A stretch of DNA of 64,000 bases, taken from positions 186,001-250,000 of the forward strand of contig NZ_MTBQ01000003.1 in assembly GCF_002153375.1 (NCBI RefSeq), read 5' to 3'. Below, in pieces: positions 18,289-26,916 of this stretch (positions are counted from its first letter, which is position 1; each line of letters starts with the position of its first letter). The stretch comes from Oceanobacillus rekensis (GTDB lineage Bacteria > Bacillota > Bacilli > Bacillales > Amphibacillaceae). The notes under the pieces are model-generated. The model was not told the DNA's origin and did not search any database. It was given only the letters and a program-made list of their open reading frames with translations. The translations under genes were made by a program, and so were the position numbers.

Positions 18289-18298
<10 letters not shown>
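17084..18298 (+). CDS. ylbJ: YlbJ/SpoVV, sporulation integral membrane protein
   Basis: 404-residue polytopic membrane protein with about eight helices and the conserved GYPTGAKITARLREE, FTNNSSPLFIFGA and NGLSIHAQVASILA segments, the pattern of the nucleoside-recognition (Gate)-domain proteins. In B. subtilis YlbJ (SpoVV) sits in the outer forespore membrane and is needed for dipicolinic acid uptake into the spore. The start is TTG 17084 with AGGGGG 7 nt upstream; no ATG fits. Convergent with coaD and sharing a terminator with it. Confidence 0.9.
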
Positions 18299-19370
<1,072 letters not shown>

Positions 19371-19445
19371 GACTTCACCTCTATTTACACTATCTGCAAT
19401 TTTATCCTACCATAAAAAGCTTATTTAGAAAACTGCTATCGTAAA

Positions 19446-19474
19446 TTGCCAACTTAATTCTATATGTATATTAT
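19446..19474 (+). promoter_or_regulatory. Sigma-A-like promoter facing the orphan terminator
   Basis: TTGCCA (19446–19451) and TATTAT (19469–19474) are separated by exactly 17 bp, each one mismatch from consensus. It points toward the terminator at 19631–19660 with no protein-coding gene between, suggesting a short non-coding transcript. Confidence 0.55.
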
Positions 19475-19480
19475 TTCTTC

Positions 19481-19665
19481 CAGTGTCCATAATATTATTA
19501 TGATTCAACTAATCGTTAATTTGGTTGTTTCAGATAAACGGAGAAGACTTACACTTCCCCATAAGTTCTTCTTCCGGTTTCTCCTCTCCCTTTGCCTTTT
19601 TGTTTTTCGGAACGAACGAAAAACAAAGGTACCTGCAGAAAATATTTTCTGCAGGTTTTTCTTTA
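19481..19665 (+). ncRNA. Candidate small RNA in the rsmD–ylbG gap
   Basis: Inferred 180-nt transcript from the promoter at 19446–19474 to a strong terminator. It contains a hairpin GAAGACTTA/TAAGTTCTTC whose loop holds ACACTTCCCC, a single-stranded pyrimidine block CTCCTCTCCC (about 19581–19590), a stem TTTGTTTTTCG/CGAAAAACAAA (about 19600–19627), then the terminator. C-rich loops facing Shine–Dalgarno sequences are typical of Firmicute regulatory RNAs such as RsaE/RoxS; the resemblance is in style only. The 69- and 85-codon plus-strand frames crossing it have no ribosome site and no recognisable product. No match to a named family can be claimed. Confidence 0.45.
19631..19665 (+). terminator. 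Very strong orphan terminator
   Basis: A perfect 26-bp palindrome ACCTGCAGAAAAT/ATTTTCTGCAGGT (19631–19656) followed by TTTTTCTTT on the plus strand. No plus-strand gene precedes it except ylbJ, which has its own terminator more than 1.3 kb earlier. Confidence 0.8.
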
Positions 19666-19773
19666 TGTCTTAGGTTGTCTTGTAAAAGAATAGAACTCGT
19701 CTCACCGAAAATAATTTTTGTTATTGCCACAAAATTTATAAAATGCGAAGTACTTACACCTTGCCATAGTTTA

Positions 19774-20165
19774 CTGTTATAACGGCCGTCCGGGATTGCT
19801 GCGGGCGGATGCGCACCTTAGGGCACGGCCTTAACCTCCTCAAGAAATCCACTCTGCTGGGTCTTCGGACACTTGCTGTTCCCGAAGACAAGGAAGGCTA
19901 CAGCAGCTTTTACATCGCACGAAGAAAATCGTCTTTTATTTTCGAGGATTCACCGCCCTCCGCTCACCCGGACTGATGAAGCTGTCGAGAATTTTTTGTT
20001 CTTTCGGCTAAACTATTCTAAGCAGCAAACGCTACCAGCAGCCCGTATACACGGAGACTGTGGGAGGAATGGCATCAGTGAGACCCCGCATTGCGAAGCA
20101 CGAGGAGGGCTCACCAGCCGCCCACGGAAAGCGAAGTGTATACAGACTGCGATTGTCGAAGTAAC
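19774..20165 (+). repeat. Composite GC-rich intergenic repeat (modules 2 and 1), copy C
   Basis: Module 2 (19788–19973) starts GTCCGGGATTGCTGCGGGCG and ends CCGCCCTCCGCTCACCCGGA, which are imperfect inverse complements. Module 1 (20045–20143) is bounded by GTATACAC and GTGTATAC and contains TGAGACCC/GGGCTCA. The same two modules occur at 56540–56864 in the opposite orientation. The region is far GC-richer than its surroundings. The 102-codon plus-strand frame here runs through both modules and is judged spurious. This repeat belongs to a type I recall as common in Bacillaceae intergenic DNA, but I cannot name a published family. Confidence 0.75.
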
Positions 20166-20366
20166 TTTTTTTCATTATTAGTGCTTCAGTTCTAAAATAG
20201 ATAGAATTTACTTCGCAGTATTTAAGAGTAATTCGAATCTATCTGAGGGAGTTTATCTCAAACACGAGGGATATGAAACAACAAACATTGCGAGATTATT
20301 TTTCCCGAAAAGCAGTGGGGACATAAATAAAAAACCTTTGTGAATCTATTTGTGATTCACAAAGGT

Positions 20367-20645
20367 TTAAATACCCATTTTATAATCATATTGCTTTGCT
20401 TTGTCCGGTTTTGAGTTTTCATAATCTGTACGTATAAAAGGTTTATAGGATCTCTCAATTCTGGAAACAAAAGAATGCCTCATGATTTTAGTTTCAATTT
20501 CTTCTATTTCAGCTTGATTCACATATATCACTGCATATCTCTGTTTTTTAGAAGTGTAAATTAAATTTCCATATCGTTTCAATTGTTTTATATTTTTCAT
20601 ATGCTGAAACCATATTACGATTCCTTGTCGATCTGTTCGCATCAT
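20367..20645 (-). CDS. ylbG: YlbG family protein (DUF2129)
   Basis: 92 residues, starting MMRTDRQGIVIWFQHMKNIK and continuing LKRYGNLIYTSKKQRYAVIYVNQ, the YlbG signature. Function is unknown; the gene is almost always beside ylbF. GGAGG precedes the two adjacent ATG codons at 20645 and 20642 by 5 and 8 nt, so the second is an equally good start. A 9-bp stem-loop lies in the 90-bp gap separating it from ylbF. Confidence 0.88.
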   Translation of the reverse strand: MMRTDRQGIVIWFQHMKNIKQLKRYGNLIYTSKKQRYAVIYVNQAEIEEIETKIMRHSFVSRIERSYKPFIRTDYENSKPDKAKQYDYKMGI

Positions 20646-20695
20646 ACAAACCTCCGATCCATATAATATTTTTTATTGATCATGGTAAAGTATCA

Positions 20696-20716
20696 GCCTC
20701 CAGAGGTTCTGAAGGC
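20696..20716 (-). other. Small stem-loop between ylbF and ylbG
   Basis: GCCTTCAGAACCTCTGGAGGC on the minus strand folds into a 9-bp stem (one G·U) with a 3-nt loop. There is no T-run after it, so it is more likely a processing or stability element than a terminator. Confidence 0.45.
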
Positions 20717-20735
20717 ATTTACTTTCATAGGATGA

Positions 20736-21173
20736 CTATGATGCACAGCCACATGCTCCGCCACTGCCACAACCACATCCACTATCTGCAAGTGCTGCGC
20801 CGTCTTTTGGTGCTTTGATTTGGACACTAACGCTATTAGCAACGTATTGACTTATTTCATCCAGTAAGTTCTGGAGATTTCGTTCTGCTATTTTAAATGC
20901 AGCTACTTTATCGTTCATATCCATTTCCCTTTTTGTAGCACGTACATTTTTCATAATAGTAAAGTAATCTGGATGGTACCGTCCGAACCTTTGAACATCG
21001 TCATGATGACTCTTCATATCTGAAAAAGCTTTAATAAGCTTTTGCGCATCTTTATCTTCAGCAAGTGCTGTACGGGCTTCTCGGTAGGCTTCCATCACAT
21101 CAGAATCCATTACCATCTTACCCAGGCTCTCTGATTTATCGAGAATATCTACATATTCCAATGTAGCTATCAT
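20736..21173 (-). CDS. ylbF: YlbF, Y-complex subunit (RNase Y specificity / sporulation and competence control)
   Basis: 145 residues of the YlbF/YmcA (DUF964) helical family: LDKSESLGKMVMDSDVMEAYREA and DAQKLIKAFSDMKSHHDDVQRFGRYHPDY. With YmcA and YaaT the B. subtilis protein forms the Y-complex that directs RNase Y cleavage and promotes Spo0A phosphorylation, competence and biofilm. The C-terminal tail ADSGCGCGSGGACGCAS carries four cysteines (C-x-C…C-x-C), consistent with the reported iron–sulfur clusters of the complex. GGAGGTG precedes the ATG. First gene of a ylbF–ylbG pair downstream of ylbE. Confidence 0.93.
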   Translation of the reverse strand: MIATLEYVDILDKSESLGKMVMDSDVMEAYREARTALAEDKDAQKLIKAFSDMKSHHDDVQRFGRYHPDYFTIMKNVRATKREMDMNDKVAAFKIAERNLQNLLDEISQYVANSVSVQIKAPKDGAALADSGCGCGSGGACGCAS

Positions 21174-21234
21174 TTATAACACCTCCACTAGTATATATAC
21201 TATCATTTAATTACTGGAATGAAAATATTTTGTT

Positions 21235-21468
21235 TTAATCCTTCATTCCTTTAGCAACCTGGATGAGCATATTAATCATTTGCATTTGACTATTTAAACT
21301 CTGGATTCTTTGGGGAAATGTCTTTCCATAAAAAACCTTAGCTTCCTTTTTCATTTCTTCTATTTCACCTGGATTTCTAGTTAAATAACGATACCAGATG
21401 GGATTATACCTAATAAATTCAGCAAGCTCCGGATTTTCTGCTAGATATTGCTTAACGGTTGGGTCCAT
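21235..21468 (-). CDS. ylbE: YlbE-like protein
   Basis: 77 residues: MDPTVKQYLAENPELAEFIRY, then NPIWYRYLTRNPGEIEEMKKEAKVFYG, the YlbE family pattern, ending in a predicted amphipathic helix (QRIQSLNSQMQMINMLIQVAKGM). Function unknown. AAGGTG precedes the ATG, and the gene begins 11 bp after the ylbD stop, indicating one operon ylbD-ylbE-ylbF-ylbG. Confidence 0.88.
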   Translation of the reverse strand: MDPTVKQYLAENPELAEFIRYNPIWYRYLTRNPGEIEEMKKEAKVFYGKTFPQRIQSLNSQMQMINMLIQVAKGMKD

Positions 21469-21479
21469 ATATAATCACC

Positions 21480-21863
21480 TTAATCCCTCATCCAGCCAAA
21501 TGGATCTTTCGGAGACTGCTCTTTTTTTTGAGTTCCTTTAAATTGTTGCATCATTTCTTGGATAGAAGTTATTGCTTTACTTAACTGATCAACTTGACCC
21601 TGTACTTTATTTATATCTAAATTAGATGTATACTTTAACAGCTGACCAACGAGTTCAGAATCCTTTACAGTACTTTTATCGACTTTGTCATCTTTTATTT
21701 CATCTTTATATTGATCCCAGTGAGGGTCATCTTCTCCAAGCAAGATCCATTGTTCATAGCTCTCCTGCCATGATCTTCCACTTTTTCTAATTTCCCTTAG
21801 TAGAAGTGGGTGTTTGTTAATGAATTCTTTAAATGCAATTACTGTCGGATGTAAATCCTCCAA
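21480..21863 (-). CDS. ylbD: YlbD-like putative spore coat protein
   Basis: About 127 residues. The family region is LHPTVIAFKEFINKHPLLLREIRKSGRSWQESYEQWILLGEDDPHW, followed by a charged stretch and a helix (KVQGQVDQLSKAITSIQEMMQQF). YlbD has been called a coat-associated protein in B. subtilis; no direct function. I choose TTG 21863 as start because AGGGGTG lies 6 nt before it and the family begins near this point. The ATG at 21887 is in frame but has no ribosome site. Confidence 0.82.
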   Translation of the reverse strand: MEDLHPTVIAFKEFINKHPLLLREIRKSGRSWQESYEQWILLGEDDPHWDQYKDEIKDDKVDKSTVKDSELVGQLLKYTSNLDINKVQGQVDQLSKAITSIQEMMQQFKGTQKKEQSPKDPFGWMRD

Positions 21864-21943
21864 TTTATTCACCCCTATTAATTTCATTTGTACTATTTAA
21901 TTTATGCAAGAAACCCGTGATTGTGCAATTGTCCAGTAAATGT

Positions 21944-21980
21944 AAAAAACTCACTTTTCATAGTACAAAGTGAGTTTTTT
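21944..21980 (-). terminator. Terminator after ylbC
   Basis: AAAAAACTCACTTT (21944–21957) and AAAGTGAGTTTTTT (21967–21980) are perfect inverted arms. It overlaps the ylbC stop codon by two bases and gives a T-run on both strands. Confidence 0.9.
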
Positions 21981-23049
21981 ATATATCTTTTCCTAAAAAG
22001 TTTTGAGTATAGTAAAAACGATACACACCTACACCTATATGGGTATACTCATTATTGAAGAGTGCTTCGCGATGGCCTTCACTATTCAACCATCCTTGCA
22101 TGGCAGCAGGTGCATCAGGGTATTGTGCTGCGATATTTTCTCCTGCCGCAGTATAAAATACATTTTCCACTTCTAATCGCTCTTTAAGACCATCGCCATT
22201 CAAACTATAATGGGAAAAATAATTATTTTCTGCCATGTCCTTACTGTGATGATATGCCACATTACTGACACTTTCCTCCCAGCCAAGTAGCCCTTTTCCA
22301 TGCAGTTTCCTCATTACATTTGTTATATCAACAATTTGCTGTTCCATCCCTTTCTCAACCTTAGTCCATTCCTCATCAGACAGATCTGGCTCATTTGGAA
22401 GATCACCGCGATATTCAATTTCATATGGACGATGCTTCAATAAAATATCTGCAGAAAGAAATCGAATGGAAGAGAGTTTACTTGTAAATGTGTCAAAATA
22501 AAATTGGATAAATGTATCTTCATTTATTTTAACTAGTGGCCTCATCCTTAAATCCTCTTCATTTAAACGAAAGGTATAAGAAGTGATACCCTCGCTATAG
22601 GTTACTTTATTCCTAAATTTATATTGCTGATTAATAGCTTCATAAGATTGACCAACGCGAACGGAATCTGTTCCCACCACTTCTCCCGTAGTATAAATTA
22701 TTTTTATTTCACTATTATCAATCCCAAATTGAATATATTGGTTTGATATATCTTGATAAACCCACCACTGATAGCCGTAGGCACTTAAATCAACTCTACT
22801 AGGCTTTCCTAAGTTATCGAGCAGCAGTTGTTTGCTCTTACCCATCCAACTAAAAATGTTTTCTTCAGTAAGTGTGGAAGAAGTAGTTTTTTCAGGCGTT
22901 ATTTTGGACTGTAGAAGATTACTTTTTTCATTGATTAAATATATGTCATCTCTAATTACTTCTTCAGGCTTATTCTCTACTTTTTCCATGATGTAAATAA
23001 CAACTAACACTATCAATATTAAAGCTGCTATACTTCGGATTATTCGCAT
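21979..23049 (-). CDS. ylbC: YlbC, CAP-domain (SCP/PR1-like) extracytoplasmic protein
   Basis: 356 residues. N-terminal signal-anchor (IIRSIAALILIVLVVIYIM), a CAP-associated N-terminal domain with repeated SWMGKSKQLLLDNLGKPSR and SVRVGQSYEAINQQYKF units, then a C-terminal CAP domain: ITNVMRKLHGKGLLGWEESV, HHSKDMAENNYFSHYS, and the GENIAAQYP motif with WLNSEGHREALFNNEYTHIGVG. The family is secreted; the biochemical role of bacterial CAP proteins is unsettled. B. subtilis also has ylbA and ylbB in this neighbourhood; neither is present here. Confidence 0.9.
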   Translation of the reverse strand: MRIIRSIAALILIVLVVIYIMEKVENKPEEVIRDDIYLINEKSNLLQSKITPEKTTSSTLTEENIFSWMGKSKQLLLDNLGKPSRVDLSAYGYQWWVYQDISNQYIQFGIDNSEIKIIYTTGEVVGTDSVRVGQSYEAINQQYKFRNKVTYSEGITSYTFRLNEEDLRMRPLVKINEDTFIQFYFDTFTSKLSSIRFLSADILLKHRPYEIEYRGDLPNEPDLSDEEWTKVEKGMEQQIVDITNVMRKLHGKGLLGWEESVSNVAYHHSKDMAENNYFSHYSLNGDGLKERLEVENVFYTAAGENIAAQYPDAPAAMQGWLNSEGHREALFNNEYTHIGVGVYRFYYTQNFLGKDI

Positions 23050-23259
23050 AAATCACTTCTCCTTACCTACTTCTATTTATAATTATGAATAGAAATTAAA
23101 TATATTCTCTTTTCCTTATTACTTAATAGATTCTCTCGTGAAATTTTTTTAAAATAGGAGTATGCCTTATTTTTAGGATAACATGCCTTTTTTAATTGCA
23201 TATTAACCGTTTTCGTACTATTATTAAATTATTGAGGACTAATATATGAGGTGAAAAAA

Positions 23260-23625
23260 ATGAAATTGGAAAATACTGGTATTGAGGATTCGATTGTTGA
23301 TTTAAAACCTTTGGACCATTTAACTGGTAAACATGCATTTATCCGTGCAGGACAATGGGATTATGAACGAGTTACTTATGATTATAAGATCGGTTCAAAA
23401 GAAAAAAATATTACATACTACATTCGAATTCAAGGTTATGCCGTTGAAGGTGAAGTAGATAATGGTAGTGCTGTCATTAAATTATTGACCCCACTTTTAG
23501 GAAAGCACTATTATCCACACGGCGTTGAATATGGTGAAGGTGAGAATTTCCCTGAAAGTTTAATTGAACGAGCTCAAACAATTGTTACAAAAGTTGCTGA
23601 AGAAATAAAACACTTTAAAAAATAA
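23260..23625 (+). CDS. YugN-like family protein
   Basis: 121 residues: MKLENTGIEDSIVDLKPLD, GQWDYERVTYDYKIGSKE, TYYIRIQGYAVEGEVD and PLLGKHYYPHGVEYGEGENFP. This matches the YugN-like cytosolic protein family of bacilli, whose function is unknown. ATG 23260 has GAGGTG 7 nt upstream; the GTG at 23251 forms part of that site. Single-gene unit with its own terminator. Confidence 0.8.
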   Translation: MKLENTGIEDSIVDLKPLDHLTGKHAFIRAGQWDYERVTYDYKIGSKEKNITYYIRIQGYAVEGEVDNGSAVIKLLTPLLGKHYYPHGVEYGEGENFPESLIERAQTIVTKVAEEIKHFKK

Positions 23626-23633
23626 CATTGAAA

Positions 23634-23673
23634 CCAACTGACACGTATTTTAACCTGTACAGTTGGTTTTTTT
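23634..23673 (+). terminator. Terminator after the yugN-like gene
   Basis: CCAACTG (23634–23640) pairs with CAGTTGG (23660–23666), with an inner GACACG/CCTGTAC partial match, followed by TTTTTTT. Confidence 0.82.
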
Positions 23674-23752
23674 CACAGCAAGAACAGCTCTATATGCATG
23701 CAAACAAAAATATTATACAAAGTATGAAGTATGAAAGGAGACAAGCTATCTC

Positions 23753-24811
23753 TTGTTTCGAAATATAACTAAGCGTCATTGGACACTGATCTTTTTAATA
23801 ATCTTATTTTTACTATTTGTTTTCTTTATTCTACCAATTTCAATTCCACTAGTAATTGCATTAATTACAGCACTAATACTAAATCCAATCATTAGGTTCA
23901 TACAGAAAAAGTTAAAAATTAGTCGGAAAACGTCGGTTATTTTTGTTTTTCTCTTATTTCTAATTTCGGTAGGAATTATCGGCACATATATAGTTACTAA
24001 ATCTGCTACACAATTAGTTATTTTTGTAGAATCAGTCCCTGCTTATGTGAATCAACTTAATAACCTGTACACTCAATGGGAGGCCGATCTTTATCGATAT
24101 TCCAGCACACTTCCAATCGAATTTGTAAACGAGATCACAGCAAGTATTGAGGGGACAGTAGCATCAGTAACTACCACAATTAGAGAAATAATTACACTGG
24201 ATAATATAGCGAAAATTTTCGCTAAAATACCTGATTTCCTAATCAGCTTTATCGTTTATATGATTGCATTGTTTCTTTTCATGCTTGAATTACCAATATT
24301 AAAATCAAATCTTTATCGTTTAATGAGGAATGAAACAGCTGAAAAGGTATCATTCATGAATGCGAGATTAACCAGTGTGGTATTTGGATTTTTTAAAGCA
24401 CAATTTCTAGTTAGTCTTATTATTCTGGCGGTTTCACTTATTGGTCTCTATTTAATTGTTCCAGAGGTAGCGTTAATTATGTCAATAATCATTTGGCTGA
24501 TTGATTTAATACCTATTATTGGATCAATCATTATACTCGGTCCTTGGGCTTTGTTTATGCTATTGTCAGGTGAAACTGCAACTGGAATTCAATTAGCAGT
24601 TCTAGCTATTATCTTATTAGCTATCAGGCGTACAGTGGAACCAAAGGTAATGGGCCAACAAATTGGGCTTTCTTCACTAGCAACATTGATATCGATGTTT
24701 ATTGGACTTCAACTTTTCGGGATTCTTGGTTTCCTTATTGGTCCATTACTCGTAATTGCATTTAATGCGGCTAGAGAAGCAGGTATAATTAAATGGAATA
24801 TAAAAATATAA
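23753..24811 (+). CDS. AI-2E family transporter (YtvI-like)
   Basis: 352-residue polytopic membrane protein of the PerM/YtvI (AI-2E transporter) family, about eight helices. N-terminal pair of helices, a long extracellular helical region (about 85–150), then the conserved IWLIDLIPIIGSIIILGPWA and KVMGQQIGLSSLATLISMF segments. Paralogues act in sporulation or ion efflux; the substrate is unknown. The start is TTG 23753; AAAGGAG lies 12 nt upstream, a long but usable spacing, and no better codon is present. Confidence 0.84.
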   Translation: MFRNITKRHWTLIFLIILFLLFVFFILPISIPLVIALITALILNPIIRFIQKKLKISRKTSVIFVFLLFLISVGIIGTYIVTKSATQLVIFVESVPAYVNQLNNLYTQWEADLYRYSSTLPIEFVNEITASIEGTVASVTTTIREIITLDNIAKIFAKIPDFLISFIVYMIALFLFMLELPILKSNLYRLMRNETAEKVSFMNARLTSVVFGFFKAQFLVSLIILAVSLIGLYLIVPEVALIMSIIIWLIDLIPIIGSIIILGPWALFMLLSGETATGIQLAVLAIILLAIRRTVEPKVMGQQIGLSSLATLISMFIGLQLFGILGFLIGPLLVIAFNAAREAGIIKWNIKI

Positions 24812-24843
24812 AAAGGAGAAAGCAAATTCGCTTTCTCCTTTTT
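24810..24843. terminator. Bidirectional terminator between ytvI-like and ctaM
   Basis: AAAAAGGAGAAAGC (24810–24823) and GCTTTCTCCTTTTT (24830–24843), perfect arms with a 6-nt loop and T-runs both ways. Confidence 0.92.
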
Positions 24844-24852
24844 ATATTTATA

Positions 24853-25308
24853 CTAAAAACCAAAAATAGCCTTCAACATACTTGTTGTTTCTCCACCATC
24901 ATAAATGATATAAAGCAGTAGATAAACCATTACACCGGTGATAGCTGTGAAAAACCAGATGATACTTGTTACAGGTCCAATTTTTCTATGTTTAGTTATC
25001 TTCCTTTTAAGTGCCAATGTAAGTGTCACAATACCAAATACAGCTCCTGTTGTAGCTAAGATAATATGAAAAACCAAGAAAATCGTATAATAAATTTCTA
25101 TATCATCTGGTCCGCCAAAGCTTGTATTTCCAACAAAAATCGTTCGTGATACATAAATGATAAAAAACACTAAAGCACTTACTGCAGCAGAAAGCATAAC
25201 TTTTTTATGTGCTTTCTTCTTTCCTTTAGAGATTAGTACCCAACCTATTGCAACAAGTATCGCACTCAGAACAATAAAGAAAGTACTAATAGTAGGTAAA
25301 AAAGGCAT
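24853..25308 (-). CDS. ctaM: CtaM/YozB (DUF420), haem-copper oxidase maturation membrane protein
   Basis: 151 residues with four membrane helices. Histidines lie in KAHKKVM, the VFHIILA helix and TKHRKIG, as in DUF420 proteins. In Staphylococcus aureus CtaM is required for a functional aa3-type oxidase. Clustering with ctaG and ctaCDEF supports the same role for the caa3 oxidase here. Downstream of ctaG, 67 bp apart, and followed by a bidirectional terminator. Confidence 0.85.
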   Translation of the reverse strand: MPFLPTISTFFIVLSAILVAIGWVLISKGKKKAHKKVMLSAAVSALVFFIIYVSRTIFVGNTSFGGPDDIEIYYTIFLVFHIILATTGAVFGIVTLTLALKRKITKHRKIGPVTSIIWFFTAITGVMVYLLLYIIYDGGETTSMLKAIFGF

Positions 25309-25375
25309 AGATTAAACAAATCCTTTCAGGGCAAGTATCACTTTCCCTTTTAAATATAATATAATACAACTATAA

Positions 25376-26272
25376 TTATTCTATCGTTTCTGGAATAGGA
25401 TCAACTTTAAGACTTTCTCTTGAGAACCATTTAAAGAATATAGTGCCTAAGACAATTCCATACGTTATTTCCTGCATAATCTTCATAATAATTCCACCTA
25501 ATTGCTGATCCTCTACAATATCCATTGATGTAAACATCTCAGGTCCGGAAAGCGATGTGGTTAACCCCTGGAGAATATCGCCAGGAACACATAGACTTAA
25601 CGCCTGAATCCAGGAACCATCTTGTGAATAGGTAGCATACAGTGGATCTGATGAAAAAATAATTAAAACGCATGCTGGCGTTATCAAGACACTGTTTGCA
25701 AAGATATAACCTATCTTTAGCAATGGTTGCATCTTGTCTAATTCTTTAACTGGTGAAATTAATGGGAACCAAACGATAAACGATACAATAAATAAAATCA
25801 ACGATATGGATGTATGAGCAATAGCCGATGATTTAGAGAAATTGAAAACCACTGGAATGTGATATAAAGAAAAAAGGCCATTCCAAAGCAATAATGCGAT
25901 AATAGGCTTTGTCAGCACTGTAAAAATCGGTTTAATAACCGGTGCATTAACCACCTTTCTCCACATCCATTCAGGTATACCTTTCAACATAAAAATTGGT
26001 ATTATAAATAAGTAAATAGCCATTTGTATCATATGAGCTGTTAAAGTTATATGTGTCAGTAAGTCAATTGGCGACCCCTTCACGATATACAATAGAACGA
26101 GAGAAACATAAAAGAATGCCTGTTGTTTAGCAGTAGGTTTTTCTTTTCCGCCAAACTTATGACGATATCGAATTGTAATCAGATAATACAATACTGCCAA
26201 AGCACATATAAAAACAAAAAAGTAAGGACTCCATAATGCACGAAAACCAAAAATTTGTAATTCTAACCACAT
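25376..26272 (-). CDS. ctaG: CtaG, caa3 oxidase assembly factor
   Basis: 298-residue polytopic membrane protein of the CtaG_Bacillus family (unrelated to Cox11). Starts MWLELQIFGFRALWSPYF; seven or so helices; LLTHITLTAHMIQM contains conserved histidines and FNFSKSSAIAHTSIS a further one. Needed for CtaCDEF oxidase formation in B. subtilis, probably in copper delivery. ATG 26272 has GGAG 8 nt upstream; the GTG nine bases earlier overlaps that site. Separated from ctaF by a terminator, so it has its own transcription start. Confidence 0.92.
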   Translation of the reverse strand: MWLELQIFGFRALWSPYFFVFICALAVLYYLITIRYRHKFGGKEKPTAKQQAFFYVSLVLLYIVKGSPIDLLTHITLTAHMIQMAIYLFIIPIFMLKGIPEWMWRKVVNAPVIKPIFTVLTKPIIALLLWNGLFSLYHIPVVFNFSKSSAIAHTSISLILFIVSFIVWFPLISPVKELDKMQPLLKIGYIFANSVLITPACVLIIFSSDPLYATYSQDGSWIQALSLCVPGDILQGLTTSLSGPEMFTSMDIVEDQQLGGIIMKIMQEITYGIVLGTIFFKWFSRESLKVDPIPETIE

Positions 26273-26281
26273 AGTTATCAC

Positions 26282-26540
26282 TCCATATAACTGTCTATCT
26301 ACATATTATACCTTATTAACAACTCTAAAACATTACATAATGTGACGAATTATAAACAAAAAGTAAGGTCGCCCGTATAGAGACACATGTCGGCTGTGTA
26401 GAGCAGTATGATGTAAAGCAAACTGTTAGAGAGCGCAGCGAATCGATGTTGTTATGTCTAATTAGAATACGAAGGTGAATAAAATCAATTAGCGCTGGAA
26501 CTCGACGTACTAACTCTGACTGTAGAATTTATAGAAAGAA
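26282..26540. other. Gene-free spacer with possible degenerate repeat
   Basis: Between ctaG and the ctaF terminator. The stretch 26365–26530 is richer in GC than its flanks, and its GTCGCCCGTATAGAGACACA (from 26366) faintly resembles module 1 of the composite repeat (AGCCCGTATACACGGAGAC). No ORF of note and no clear hairpin. Upstream minus-strand promoter for ctaG must lie near 26290–26340. Confidence 0.35.
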
Positions 26541-26570
26541 AAAAGACCAGGAAAAAATTCCCGGTCTTTT
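26541..26570 (-). terminator. Terminator after ctaF
   Basis: AAAAGACCAGGAA and TTCCCGGTCTTTT arms (26541–26570) with one mismatch, T-run on the minus strand. Confidence 0.85.
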
Positions 26571-26592
26571 CTATTTCATTTTAAACTTAATC

Positions 26593-26913
26593 CTACCACC
26601 AAGTAATTGCTACAAATGTGATAATTACTAAAAATGCAACAAGAATGCCACCAAATATCATTCCAGAGACAATTTCATGTCCTTTATCTTTCATATGCAT
26701 AAAGTAATAGAATTGAAATCCTACCTGTACAATTGCCAATATAAGAATTAATGGAATTACAAAAGTAGAGCTGACTCCCAACATAACAGCAAAAAATGCA
26801 ATCATTGTAAAGAAAATCATTAACGCGAAAGTTATAATCTGCTTTCTCATCTCCACTTTATTTTGTTCTTTTTGGAACGAATTAATTTTGTTGGTATTTG
26901 TGTTTTCCGTCAT
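26593..26913 (-). CDS. ctaF: CtaF, cytochrome c oxidase subunit IVB
   Basis: 106-residue small subunit with three membrane helices (FALMIFFTMIAFFAVML; FVIPLILILAIVQVGFQ; SGMIFGGILVAFLVIITFV) and the family FYYFMHMKDKGHE loop. Part of the caa3-type oxidase. It starts 3 bp after the ctaE stop and closes the ctaCDEF operon. Confidence 0.93.
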   Translation of the reverse strand: MTENTNTNKINSFQKEQNKVEMRKQIITFALMIFFTMIAFFAVMLGVSSTFVIPLILILAIVQVGFQFYYFMHMKDKGHEIVSGMIFGGILVAFLVIITFVAITWW

Positions 26914-26916
26914 AAA

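Noticed and set aside
19873-20181. 102-codon plus-strand ORF in the rsmD–ylbG gap
   Set aside because: It runs straight through both modules of the GC-rich repeat, has no ribosome site and reads as low-complexity basic sequence; a product of the repeat, not a gene.
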